Below, piece after piece: positions 52,822-60,158 of a DNA stretch of 64,000 nucleotides (within the stretch, counting starts at the first letter, position 1; every line of letters begins with the position of its first letter). The stretch comes from an uncultured Bacteroidota bacterium (lineage in GTDB: Bacteria; Bacteroidota; Bacteroidia; Chitinophagales; Chitinophagaceae). The stretch covers positions 1 through 64,000 of the forward strand of contig CAIRES010000026.1 of NCBI GenBank assembly GCA_903877645.1, written 5' to 3'. The notes beneath the pieces are model-generated. The model was not told where the DNA came from and made no database searches. It saw only the letters and a program-made list of their open reading frames with translations. Made by a program: the position numbers and the translations under genes.

Positions 52822-53392
52822 AATTTAATCTCAACGAATATAGATGCCTAAAATGTCCGCTCGTTTCTTTATGAATGAGCTTAAACCCAATGGTTTCAAG
52901 GATTTTTATGGTTTTAGCATTATCAGAGTGGACTAAAGCCTTTATTTCTGGAATTTTAAAGTCTTGCAAATGATTCAAGATATTGCAAATTGCAAAGCCC
53001 ATTATGCCATATCCTCTATGTGTTTCCCCTAACCAAAAATCAATAGTCCAACTATCTAATTCAGGATGCGCTCTGGGAGAGTTTATCATGATATATCCCA
53101 TCGGTGCTTGAAAAGCTGTTAGACAAATGGTGTAAAATAGTGAAACTTTTAAAAAGTGGCGTTTTACTATATTATTAAGTATTTCTTGCGCCTTTGTGCT
53201 TGAGTCTGCATAAGCACCGGGGAGATATTTTTTTACATCTTCGTCTTTAGAGTTAAGCCAATACACAGACGCTTCTGCCTCTAAATTATCTACCATGATT
53301 GACCTTAATTGCAACTTATCGCCCATCGATATGCGCCTGATTCCAAATATTTCTCGATTGCATTTTAGCTTATCATCATATAGTGGCACCAT
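52820..53392 (-). CDS. GNAT family N-acetyltransferase (RimL-like)
   Basis: The protein has 190 residues with the RimJ/RimL layout: GDKLQLRSIMVDNLEAEASVYWLN (substrate lobe), PMGYIMINSPRAHPELDSWTIDFWLGETHRGYGIMGFAI (strands 4-5 and the acetyl-CoA loop, with the variant HRGYGIM in place of RGxGxG), and VHSDNAKTIKILETIGFK (motif B). The acceptor is unknown. ATG 53392. It is AT-rich, in line with the patch it sits in, and is probably acquired. Its stop is overlapped by a perfect hairpin. Confidence 0.8.
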   Translation of the reverse strand: MVPLYDDKLKCNREIFGIRRISMGDKLQLRSIMVDNLEAEASVYWLNSKDEDVKKYLPGAYADSSTKAQEILNNIVKRHFLKVSLFYTICLTAFQAPMGYIMINSPRAHPELDSWTIDFWLGETHRGYGIMGFAICNILNHLQDFKIPEIKALVHSDNAKTIKILETIGFKLIHKETSGHFRHLYSLRLN

Positions 53393-53485
53393 GTCAGTAA
53401 GTTTATTTACTAAAGTAAATAATATTCCCGATTAACTGATTTGGGAAATGCTTTTTATTACATTTAAGCTGCAAAATTAAATTTC

Positions 53486-54214
53486 ATGCCAGTAGATACT
53501 TTACAGCCAGTTCACAACGCAGTTATAATTATACACGACACCGTCTTTACTAAAGGTGAAAATGCCTATGATTTAGTCTATAAGATTGACTATATGTACC
53601 AAAACGCATGGACACGATTAGTGACGGTTGGAGCAATAATAACGGCTTTCGCGACTATTGCAGTGCCTCTATATCTATCATTTTTGAGAAAGAAACAAGA
53701 TAAGGTTGATAAAGATAGCGACAAGGTATATTTTGAGCAAAAATCAGCCGAAATTAAAAAAGTATTGGAGGTTGAATTTGAGCAAAAACTATCTGATACT
53801 TTGTCTAAATATAGCGTGACAGTAGCTGAAGAAATGAATAGCATGAAAGCAAGCAATTTCTTTTTGCTCGGAGATGCTAAATTAGAAAAGAGGGATTATA
53901 ATTTTGCTTTTATTAATTTCATCACCGCTATACGATATTCACTTGCAGCGAAAGACCTAAGAAATGTAAAGGCATTGCTACTTTGTATAAAAACTGAGTG
54001 CATACCACATCTCTCTGCTACCGAGTTGCGCGTAACGTCCATGGCTTATTCATTAGACATTGAATCATTTTTAAAAGAAATAGCCGCTGCCGATACCGAC
54101 AATCTTCTATTTGAAGATATAAATGGGCTTAGACAAGCAATAGGAGCAAGAGTACAACAAGAACAACAAAATGAAAAACCGCTAACATCAAAAAACTCGG
54201 ACGGTCAGGGTTGA
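53486..54214 (+). CDS. Membrane-anchored protein with coiled coil and TPR-like C-terminus
   Basis: The protein has 242 residues. A short N-terminal region is followed by one membrane helix (LVTVGAIITAFATIAVPLYLSFL, about residues 45-67), a coiled coil (KKQDKVDKDSDKVYFEQK... to LSDTLSKYSVTVAEEM, about 68-120) and a helical part with LGDAKLEKRDYNFAFINFITAIRYSLA, which resembles one TPR hairpin. A Gln-rich tail ends it. Similar proteins are known beside restriction or defence genes, but no enzyme is present here. ATG 53486. Function unknown. Confidence 0.65.
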   Translation: MPVDTLQPVHNAVIIIHDTVFTKGENAYDLVYKIDYMYQNAWTRLVTVGAIITAFATIAVPLYLSFLRKKQDKVDKDSDKVYFEQKSAEIKKVLEVEFEQKLSDTLSKYSVTVAEEMNSMKASNFFLLGDAKLEKRDYNFAFINFITAIRYSLAAKDLRNVKALLLCIKTECIPHLSATELRVTSMAYSLDIESFLKEIAAADTDNLLFEDINGLRQAIGARVQQEQQNEKPLTSKNSDGQG

Positions 54215-54290
54215 GATGGCTCACTATGTCGTCAATTATGGCTTCCATTTTTTTATCGTAATCTGATTTATTTTCTCGCATAAAAAAAAT

Positions 54291-54340
54291 AGTTTGTCCG
54301 TTCGCCTACAAAGAATATCTTTGTAGGCGTTAGACAAACT
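54291..54340. other. Large hairpin (two stacked stems) between the coiled-coil gene and the IS
   Basis: The outer stem AGTTTGTC/GACAAACT (8 bp) and inner stem CGCCTACAAAG/CTTTGTAGGCG (11 bp) are separated by a small internal loop and close a 5-nt loop. It is stronger than needed for a simple terminator and has no T run. It may be a structured RNA, a terminator of the gene on its left or an IS-associated structure. Confidence 0.5.
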
Positions 54341-54394
54341 GTAATTCCGGTTCCCCAACTTTCATTACAGACAATAAAAAACGATAGCGAATGA

Positions 54395-55333
54395 TTACTT
54401 CGCTATCAAAGTATTATAATTCAACCTCACCCCGCTACATTTCAGCACGGTATCTTCAAACCTTACGGTAATATTATTCTTACGTGTGTTATACCTGTAA
54501 GCACACTCATTTGCGTATGCCTGTAAGTGCTTAGGACTGATGTAGTGGTATGTACCAACATACATACGGTCAAACTGGCTAAATGCGCCCTCTATCGTAT
54601 TGGTGTGTATGATTGCCTCACGTACATATTCGCTCTTGCTGTGGTCAACCGCACCATGATACAGGTATTCTTCGCCTACCTTCTTAAACGCCTGTGCGCT
54701 ATCAGTCATTAACAAGCTGTCTTTATCAATGTGCTTGTCAACTAATCCGCTTTCTGTTTCGTGTGCATCTACAACATCAAACCGGATATTACCATTGCGC
54801 TCTATAAAGCCCGCTACATTAGTCTTGTTGTCATTTGCGCCACGTTTGCGGTCAAATATTTCCTTGCGCTTACGATTGCTCATGTTCTTTACCTTACCGC
54901 CTACAATGGTAGTATCAGCTTCAACAATGTTACCTCCGCCACCTAATACATGGGGCGCACGTTCCATCATTACCTCACGGATGCGATGCAAAAGGAACCA
55001 TGCATTTGATTGATGTATTCCAAGGTCACGGCCAAGCTGCAAAGAACTAATGCCCTTCTTATGGTTTGCACAAAGGTACATAGCACCAAACCATGTACGC
55101 AAAGGCAATTTTGTATTTTCAAATATTGAACCAGTGATAGCTGTAAATTTCTTTTGGCATTCAACATTACGGCACTTGTAACCCCTGTTTGTTTTGTATG
55201 GATTACCTGCTTCGCAATGAGTGCAAGTGATGCCGGTGTTACCCCACCTAACGCCCTCCCAGTATGTAATACAGGTTTCTTCGTCCTTAAAGAAATCGAA
55301 TAATTGCGGGAGTGTTTTAAATTCTGCGAACAT
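54395..55333 (-). CDS. IS1595 family (ISXO2-like) transposase
   Basis: The protein has 312 residues. An N-terminal zinc ribbon (CTHCEAGNPYKTNRGYKCRNVEC) binds DNA. The DDE/DDN-type ISXO2-like nuclease core follows: VEADTTIVGG (first Asp), LLMTDSAQAFKKV (second Asp), and HTNTIEGAFSQFDRMYVGTYHYI with the downstream NECAYRYNTR. The length and all motifs look complete, so it may be active. Its promoter box TATCTTTG lies at 55354-55361. ATG 55333. Confidence 0.92.
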   Translation of the reverse strand: MFAEFKTLPQLFDFFKDEETCITYWEGVRWGNTGITCTHCEAGNPYKTNRGYKCRNVECQKKFTAITGSIFENTKLPLRTWFGAMYLCANHKKGISSLQLGRDLGIHQSNAWFLLHRIREVMMERAPHVLGGGGNIVEADTTIVGGKVKNMSNRKRKEIFDRKRGANDNKTNVAGFIERNGNIRFDVVDAHETESGLVDKHIDKDSLLMTDSAQAFKKVGEEYLYHGAVDHSKSEYVREAIIHTNTIEGAFSQFDRMYVGTYHYISPKHLQAYANECAYRYNTRKNNITVRFEDTVLKCSGVRLNYNTLIAK

Positions 55334-55353
55334 GGCTATCTGCTTTTGTTACA

Positions 55354-55361
55354 CAAAGATA
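55354..55361 (-). promoter_or_regulatory. -7 box TATCTTTG of the transposase gene
   Basis: The minus strand reads TATCTTTG, 20 nt before ATG 55333. Confidence 0.45.
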
Positions 55362-55460
55362 AAACAAGTTTTTCAAACAAACTAATTTATTTTTTAATCC
55401 CAACTACACGATAGTTACCATAACTTTCATTACGAATTTATCTAGTCTTGGATATTAGGA

Positions 55461-55736
55461 ATGTATGAATTATTTCAAAAAATAAACCCTATACTTACCT
55501 CGCAATTTATTAAAGAGCAATTAGGTTATGATTTAACTGAAGTTGACCCGGAAACCCATTTTTTTAAACCTGCCGATAATATTGCAGAAATATTTAACCT
55601 AATCGGGAGGACATACGACAAAAGATTAGGAGACATAGAGTTGTTGTATAAATATGCAGATAACCAAGATTTCAAAAATCTATACAATAAAAGCATCTGC
55701 AAAAGCTATAATGATTTTTTAGATGTACTTATTTAG
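55461..55736 (+). CDS. Small orphan protein, 91 residues
   Basis: ATG 55461 begins MYELFQKINPILTSQFIKEQLGY, and the protein is helical and acidic throughout, with YNKSICKSYNDFLDVLI at the end. No signal peptide, membrane segment or known motif. AT-rich, at the right edge of the accessory patch beside the IS. The 249 bp that follow contain no gene. Confidence 0.5.
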   Translation: MYELFQKINPILTSQFIKEQLGYDLTEVDPETHFFKPADNIAEIFNLIGRTYDKRLGDIELLYKYADNQDFKNLYNKSICKSYNDFLDVLI

Positions 55737-55985
55737 AATACATATCTATCCCGGAATTAAAATAATGCTATATATTTAACATTTAAACAATATTCAAACT
55801 TGCGTGTAACTGGGTATTGTTGCCCTAAAAATCTATAGTGCCTTTTATAAAATAGATATAGCGCATTTTGCGATACAGAATGTTACAGACATATTGTCTG
55901 AATCACGGATTCAATTCGATTGCACAGATTTCACGGGGAGTCCATAAAGAAGATAAACTACCTGAAAAAAAAGAGGGCAAGCTCC

Positions 55986-56402
55986 TTAGGGGTTTGGAGT
56001 TAAGAATCTCGCTTTCAGCTCTTCAGTTGGCACCATGCAGCTATCGCGCCGCCCAAACCAACGGTAGCGGTTTCGGGCAACCAGGTTGTACACCGCATCG
56101 CGTAGCAGGCGTGGAACGATGATAAAGGCATACAGCCCTGTACGCCATCCGCCCAACAGCCAGGCAGTTTGTAATGCGGCGGAGCTCTTGATGTATATCT
56201 TGCCGTTGTGATAGAGGATAAAGCTATCGGGTATGTTGCCGGGCATCAGTTGCAATACCTGCCTGCCAGCATCAGATTGCAGGGGCGCAAAAAGGAATTG
56301 CTCCTTTTTATCATGCCTGATCACGTATTGTACGGCGCTGTTGCACAAATTGCACTCCCCGTCGAAAAAGATAACGGGGCGGGTGATGTTTGTGAGCAGC
56401 AT
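55986..56402 (-). CDS. DCC family thiol-disulfide oxidoreductase-like protein (DUF393)
   Basis: The protein has 138 residues with the family start VIFFDGECNLCNSAVQYVIRHD, where DGECNLC carries the CxxC motif of this thioredoxin-like family. RTGLYAFIIVPRLLRDAVYNLVARNRYRWFGRRDSC is the conserved end, with a further Cys. The family name DCC comes from the N-terminal motif; its physiological substrate is not established. ATG 56402. It is followed upstream, 12 bp away, by a small lipoprotein gene on the same strand. Confidence 0.88.
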   Translation of the reverse strand: MLLTNITRPVIFFDGECNLCNSAVQYVIRHDKKEQFLFAPLQSDAGRQVLQLMPGNIPDSFILYHNGKIYIKSSAALQTAWLLGGWRTGLYAFIIVPRLLRDAVYNLVARNRYRWFGRRDSCMVPTEELKARFLTPNP

Positions 56403-56414
56403 AAGAAAGGAGAT

Positions 56415-56714
56415 TTACTTTTTACCCGGTATGTGTGGGAACATGCCCGGCCTTACAGGTACTATAGGATGGGCAACTACAGAATCCTTAGGCCGCGATT
56501 GTGCCGCTACTATCGAATCTGCCTTTGCCTTTACTTCTATCTTTATCCTGCGCTGCAGGTCGACCTGCGACTGCATATCAGATTCTTTGATACGCGCCGT
56601 GGTAATGGAATCTATCTTTTGTTTGATCTGCTGCTTCGAGAGCTGTTGGGGCTCTTTGCTGCAGGATGCCAGACCTGTTGCTATGATCGCTAATGCCAGT
56701 ACTGTTTTTTTCAT
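56415..56714 (-). CDS. Small lipoprotein, 99 residues
   Basis: Lipobox GLASC after a 17-residue signal (MKKTVLALAIIATGLASC). The mature part is a long charged helix (KEPQQLSKQQIKQKIDSITTARIKESDMQSQVDLQRRIKIEVKAKADSIVA, probably a coiled coil) with a Pro-rich end (HPIVPVRPGMFPHIPGKK). A periplasmic spacer or peptidoglycan-associated role is imaginable but unsupported. It precedes the DUF393 gene by 12 bp. Confidence 0.65.
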   Translation of the reverse strand: MKKTVLALAIIATGLASCSKEPQQLSKQQIKQKIDSITTARIKESDMQSQVDLQRRIKIEVKAKADSIVAAQSRPKDSVVAHPIVPVRPGMFPHIPGKK

Positions 56715-56854
56715 ATTCCGGGTGCAAAATTACCACATCATACCCAGCAAAAGATGTGCCATTTTATAATATTGCAAAATCTTAACAACTTATACCTACA
56801 ATATTATTGCATAAGCACGTTATATCATAATAAATTCGGAGATTTACATCAGGA

Positions 56855-57502
56855 ATGAGACGGCCATTATTCATATACTGTTTATTACTGCTTTTGGGCG
56901 CCGGCACCGCCGTGCATGGGCAAAATTCGGTGAATGATACCATCAGGCTGGGTGCAGTGATGGAGAAGGGCCAGCTATATCCCATTATCTTCCTGCAGGA
57001 CTATACGGTAATAGACAAGTACCTGGACCCAGCCGAAAAGCTACGCAAAGACAAGCTGCGCAACGATATCTTCACGGTATACCCGTACGCGGCAACAGCG
57101 GCAGCCGTGTTCAAAGGCATTAACGACAACCTCGATAACCTCGATCGCCGCCACGACCGCAAAAAGTACCTGAAGTCAATAGATCACAGCCTGGACCAGA
57201 CCTTTAAAGAGCCACTGAAAAGCCTCACTATAGACCAGGGGCATATCCTCATCAAGCTCATCAACCGGCAAACGGGACAGAACTGTTACAGCATCATCAA
57301 AGAGCTGAAGGGTGGCTTCTCGGCAGTGGTATGGCAGGGTGTGGGCGTACTCTTCAACAACAACCTGAACCGTGATTATGAGCCCGATGGCCGCGACAAA
57401 GAAATAGAAGATATGGTGAAGGATATGGAAGCATCATCGGCCTATCGCTACCAGCTTTATCAGCAGGACATTATGATGCGTAAAATAGCCAATAAAAAGT
57501 AA
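56855..57502 (+). CDS. DUF4294 family exported protein
   Basis: The protein has 215 residues with a signal peptide (LFIYCLLLLLGAGTAVHGQ). The body RLGAVMEKGQLYPIIFLQDYTVID, then YPYAATAAAVFKGINDNLDNLDRRHDRKKYLKSID and DQGHILIKLINRQTGQNCYSIIKELKGG, matches DUF4294, a conserved Bacteroidota family of unknown role. ATG 56855. It converges on the small antitoxin-like gene with 18 bp between stops. Confidence 0.85.
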   Translation: MRRPLFIYCLLLLLGAGTAVHGQNSVNDTIRLGAVMEKGQLYPIIFLQDYTVIDKYLDPAEKLRKDKLRNDIFTVYPYAATAAAVFKGINDNLDNLDRRHDRKKYLKSIDHSLDQTFKEPLKSLTIDQGHILIKLINRQTGQNCYSIIKELKGGFSAVVWQGVGVLFNNNLNRDYEPDGRDKEIEDMVKDMEASSAYRYQLYQQDIMMRKIANKK

Positions 57503-57520
57503 GAGAGGGGTGTGTAAAGC

Positions 57521-57700
57521 TTAGTGCTTTTCTTGTTCTTTCAGTAATTCGCGGGCGGGCACATGCTTTACCTCGCCGTTGATACTCACCACAACAGTTT
57601 CGTTGTTGGCTGCTTTTTGCAGGTACAGCTTATGATAGGCAAGCTTTAACCCGGCTTCAATTTTCTTATAAAGGTCAATATGCTCCTGCTTAACGCTCAT
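57521..57700 (-). CDS. Small partner protein of the zeta-toxin-like gene (possible antitoxin)
   Basis: ATG 57700 gives 59 residues: MSVKQEHIDLYKKIEAGLKL, then AYHKLYLQKAANNETVVVSINGEVKHVPARELL. It overlaps the end of the upstream P-loop gene by 11 bp, so both are translated from one mRNA. Longer frames (TTG 57754 or ATG 57748) would overlap more and add an unlikely Thr-rich leader. The strand-turn pattern VVVSINGEVKHVPARELL resembles small DNA-binding-free antitoxins only in size and position. The partnership is inferred from gene order. Confidence 0.55.
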   Translation of the reverse strand: MSVKQEHIDLYKKIEAGLKLAYHKLYLQKAANNETVVVSINGEVKHVPARELLKEQEKH

Positions 57701-58265
57701 ATACCTGTTTGTTAATTGTGGTCCAAAGGTCGTTGTTTTCGATAACATTTTCAAATTCTTGTTTGCGGGCTATAGGGATCAGCACACCGGCAGAGTTGTC
57801 TGCTATCGTCCAGAAGTCGCAAATAGGTATAAACAATTTAAATAAATTGCTTATACCCGCATAATACCTGCGCTGTATGACATCCACAGGTATGCTATGT
57901 CCGCCGTTCTTCACCCGCTCAGCGACGCGTTCCAGCGCCATCTGCGGGCTATTGAGCCAGATATAGATCAGTGACACCCTATACCCGAGTCCCTTGGCTT
58001 TATGCACCAACGAAACGTAGCTGCGGGTGGCAAGCGTGGTCTCAATTGCAAAGTCGGCACCGTGGGTGAGCAATTCATCTATTCGTTGCAGCATGATGCG
58101 GCCAGCCTCAATGGCTACCCCCTCCACATTGAAGGGAGATATGCCCGCCGCTATATTGTCGGCATTGACAAACTCGCGGCAATCCAGTATTTCGGGCAGT
58201 ATGGTGAGGCTGGCAGTGGTTTTGCCAGCGCCGTTGCACCCGGCTATGATATAGAGGTTGGGCAT
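57690..58265 (-). CDS. Zeta-toxin family P-loop kinase-like protein
   Basis: The protein has 191 residues. Walker A is GCNGAGKTT (residues 9-17), followed by NADNIAAGISPFN and DFAIETTLATRSY. This is the layout of the short chromosomal zeta-like family, in which true zeta toxins phosphorylate UDP-N-acetylglucosamine. RVSLIYIWLNSPQMALERVAERVKNGGH contains the arginine-rich lid. The N-terminus of epsilon-zeta systems is not needed here; instead a 59-residue gene overlaps its 3' end. It could equally be an ordinary small kinase. ATG 58265. Confidence 0.75.
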   Translation of the reverse strand: MPNLYIIAGCNGAGKTTASLTILPEILDCREFVNADNIAAGISPFNVEGVAIEAGRIMLQRIDELLTHGADFAIETTLATRSYVSLVHKAKGLGYRVSLIYIWLNSPQMALERVAERVKNGGHSIPVDVIQRRYYAGISNLFKLFIPICDFWTIADNSAGVLIPIARKQEFENVIENNDLWTTINKQVYER

Positions 58266-58328
58266 GGAGGTGTAAAAATAGGCGATAATTCGTTCATTCA
58301 GGCATCATTATAGTGCCCCTAAAAACCT

Positions 58329-58336
58329 TACCTTTG
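58329..58336 (+). promoter_or_regulatory. -7 box TACCTTTG of ribF
   Basis: TACCTTTG lies 13 nt before ATG 58350, giving a leader of only about 7 nt. No flavin riboswitch is seen in the short upstream space. Confidence 0.45.
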
Positions 58337-58349
58337 CGGCACTTTTTTC

Positions 58350-59276
58350 ATGGCTATATTCACTGATATCAACAACCTGCCTGCCTTTAAGAACGCGGTG
58401 ATCACCGTGGGCACCTTTGACGGTGTACACAAAGGGCACCGCACCATATTGCAGGAAGTAGTGAGCCATGCAAAGCATGTGAACGGCGAAAGTGTGCTGC
58501 TTACCTTTGAGCCGCACCCACGCAAGCTGTTGTTCCCCGATCAGCCGCTGGGTATCATTACCCCGCTGCAGCAGAAGCTGGAGCTGATCACGGCAGCAGG
58601 TATCGATCATATCGTTGTGGTGCCTTTTACAAAGGAGTTTGCCGGCCTTTCGGCGACGGAGTATATAGAACAGTTCCTGGTGAGCCTGTTTCACCCTGTG
58701 AGCATAGTGATCGGTTACGACCACCGCTTCGGACATGACCGTAAGGGCGACATCAACCTGCTGAAACTGTATGCACCCGTGCATGGCTACAAGCTTACAG
58801 AGATACCGGTGCAGTTGATAGATGAGGCTTCCATCAGCTCTACCCGCATCCGCCTCGCATTGGCCGAAGGACGAGTAGAAGATGCAGGGTATATGCTGGG
58901 CCGCTATTATACCCTTACCGGCACAGTGGTGCATGGCAATAAACTGGGCCGCACGCTGGGCTACCCTACTGCCAACCTGCACCCTATAGACGCGGACCAA
59001 TTGATCCCCCTCCTTGGCATTTATGCGGTAAAAGTAAGGCACGGACAAGTGACCTACAACGGGATGCTGAGCATAGGCCACAACCCTACCGTAACAGATA
59101 AAAAGGAACTACGAATAGAGGTGAACCTGTTCGGTTTTGACCAAGACATCTATGGCGAAGAACTGGAGCTCACCTTCATCAAAAAGTTGAGGGATGAACA
59201 GAAGTTCGATTCGCTGGAAGCATTGGTGGAGCAGTTGCACAAGGATAAAGTGGATTCATTGAAGCATTTGTCCTGA
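58350..59276 (+). CDS. ribF: Bifunctional riboflavin kinase / FMN adenylyltransferase
   Basis: RibF makes FMN and then FAD from riboflavin. The N-terminal nucleotidyltransferase domain has GTFDGVHKGHR (the HxGH-type site, about residues 23-33) and the SSTRIR motif near 163. The C-terminal kinase domain has GTVVHGNKLGRTLGYPTANL (about 188-207) and GMLSIGHNPTV with the following RIEVNLF. The length of 308 residues is standard. ATG 58350 follows a promoter box closely. It is a single gene, divergent from the zeta-like gene. Confidence 0.95.
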   Translation: MAIFTDINNLPAFKNAVITVGTFDGVHKGHRTILQEVVSHAKHVNGESVLLTFEPHPRKLLFPDQPLGIITPLQQKLELITAAGIDHIVVVPFTKEFAGLSATEYIEQFLVSLFHPVSIVIGYDHRFGHDRKGDINLLKLYAPVHGYKLTEIPVQLIDEASISSTRIRLALAEGRVEDAGYMLGRYYTLTGTVVHGNKLGRTLGYPTANLHPIDADQLIPLLGIYAVKVRHGQVTYNGMLSIGHNPTVTDKKELRIEVNLFGFDQDIYGEELELTFIKKLRDEQKFDSLEALVEQLHKDKVDSLKHLS

Positions 59277-59288
59277 ATAGCGTAGGGT

Positions 59289-59348
59289 AAACGGTTGAAA
59301 CCGTTACAAACCTTACTTGTGCTAAAAACCCACGGTTAAAACCGTGGG
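59289..59348. repeat. REP-like element with two hairpins, copy 2
   Basis: AACGGTTGAAACCGTT (59289-59304) and CCCACGGTTAAAACCGTGGG (59329-59348) repeat the element at 27117-27173; the second hairpin is identical and is again followed by CTATGT. It lies between the convergent ribF and xth genes and may act as their terminator. Confidence 0.8.
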
Positions 59349-59373
59349 CTATGTCCTATAAATATTTAGTCCT

Positions 59374-60138
59374 TTATGCTTCTAATTCCAGGAATACAGG
59401 ACAGTGATCGGAGTGCTTGATGTGCGGATATATCTCGGCATGTTTCAATGACTTTTGCAGCGGCGCAGTGACGTTGATATAATCGATACGCCAGCCCTTG
59501 TTATTGGCCCTTGCACCGGCAAACTGGCTCCACCAGGTATATTGGTGCGGCTCTTTATTAAACTGGCGGAAGCTATCTACAAATCCGTTCTCAAACAGTT
59601 TGTCCATCCATGCCCTTTCCTCAGGTAGGAAACCGGTATAGTTCTTGTTGCGTACGGGGTCGTGTATGTCGATAGCCTGGTGGCAGATGTTGTAGTCGCC
59701 GCAGATGATGAGCTTCTTGCGTTTGGCTTTCAGCTTGCCGATGTAGTCGAAAAACTCATCGAGCCACTGGTACTTATAGCCCTGCCGCTCCTCGCCGCTG
59801 GTGCCGCTTGGAAAATAGGCATTGACTAATGTAATATCGCCAAAATCGAGGCGAATGACACGTCCTTCCGCATCACTTTGCATGATACCATTGCCGTATT
59901 CTACTTTATCAGGTTTTATCTTAGTGAGCACTGCTACGCCACTATAGCCCTTCTTCTGCGCAGAGTAGGAGTATATATCGTAGCCGGCAGATCGTATATC
60001 GGCTTCGGGTACATCTTCTTTGTTCGCTTTTATCTCTTGCAGGCAGATGACATCGGCAGGGTCTGTTTTCAGCCAGTCGATGAAGCCTTTTTTTACTGCG
60101 GCGCGAATGCCGTTTACGTTGTATGTGATGATCCTCAT
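59374..60138 (-). CDS. xth: Exodeoxyribonuclease III (AP endonuclease family)
   Basis: This is a base-excision repair enzyme that cuts at abasic sites and removes 3' blocks. The EEP-fold motifs are complete: RIITYNVNGIRAA, LQEIKA (the metal-binding Glu), FPSGTSGEERQGYKYQW, GDYNICHQAIDIHDP (catalytic Asp and Asn), WRIDYINVT and the final KHSDHCPVFLEL (catalytic His). The length of 254 residues is standard. ATG 60138 (MRIITYN) is chosen over the TTG at 60147. A -7 box lies 6 nt upstream. Confidence 0.94.
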   Translation of the reverse strand: MRIITYNVNGIRAAVKKGFIDWLKTDPADVICLQEIKANKEDVPEADIRSAGYDIYSYSAQKKGYSGVAVLTKIKPDKVEYGNGIMQSDAEGRVIRLDFGDITLVNAYFPSGTSGEERQGYKYQWLDEFFDYIGKLKAKRKKLIICGDYNICHQAIDIHDPVRNKNYTGFLPEERAWMDKLFENGFVDSFRQFNKEPHQYTWWSQFAGARANNKGWRIDYINVTAPLQKSLKHAEIYPHIKHSDHCPVFLELEA

Positions 60139-60144
60139 GGTTTG

Positions 60145-60152
60145 CAAATTTA
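60145..60152 (-). promoter_or_regulatory. -7 box TAAATTTG, 6 nt before the xth start
   Basis: The minus strand reads TAAATTTG then CAAACC before ATG 60138. It fits the consensus and would give a leaderless mRNA. Confidence 0.45.
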
Positions 60153-60158
60153 ATGATC

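Larger units (their letters stand above)
54357..55433. mobile_element. IS1595-family insertion sequence flanked by a 12-bp direct repeat
   Basis: AACTTTCATTAC occurs at 54357-54368 and 55422-55433, on each side of the transposase gene. IS1595 elements normally make 8-bp target duplications, so the 12-bp repeat may include part of the ends, or may be something else. I could not define clear terminal inverted repeats. Boundaries are therefore provisional. Confidence 0.5.

Noticed and set aside
54129-54281. Minus-strand frame of 50 codons starting MRENKSDYDKKMEAIIDDIV
   Set aside because: The start looks protein-like, but the rest is a run of Val and Leu antisense to the Gln-rich end of the coiled-coil gene. 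It could be a remnant; not enough support.
55868-56122. 84-codon plus-strand frame before the DUF393 gene
   Set aside because: Its second half is antisense to the DUF393 gene, which is well supported; the first half has no domain.
58308-59081. Minus-strand frame of 257 codons opposite ribF
   Set aside because: ribF is complete on the plus strand. The antisense product is His/Gln-rich with no recognisable domain.
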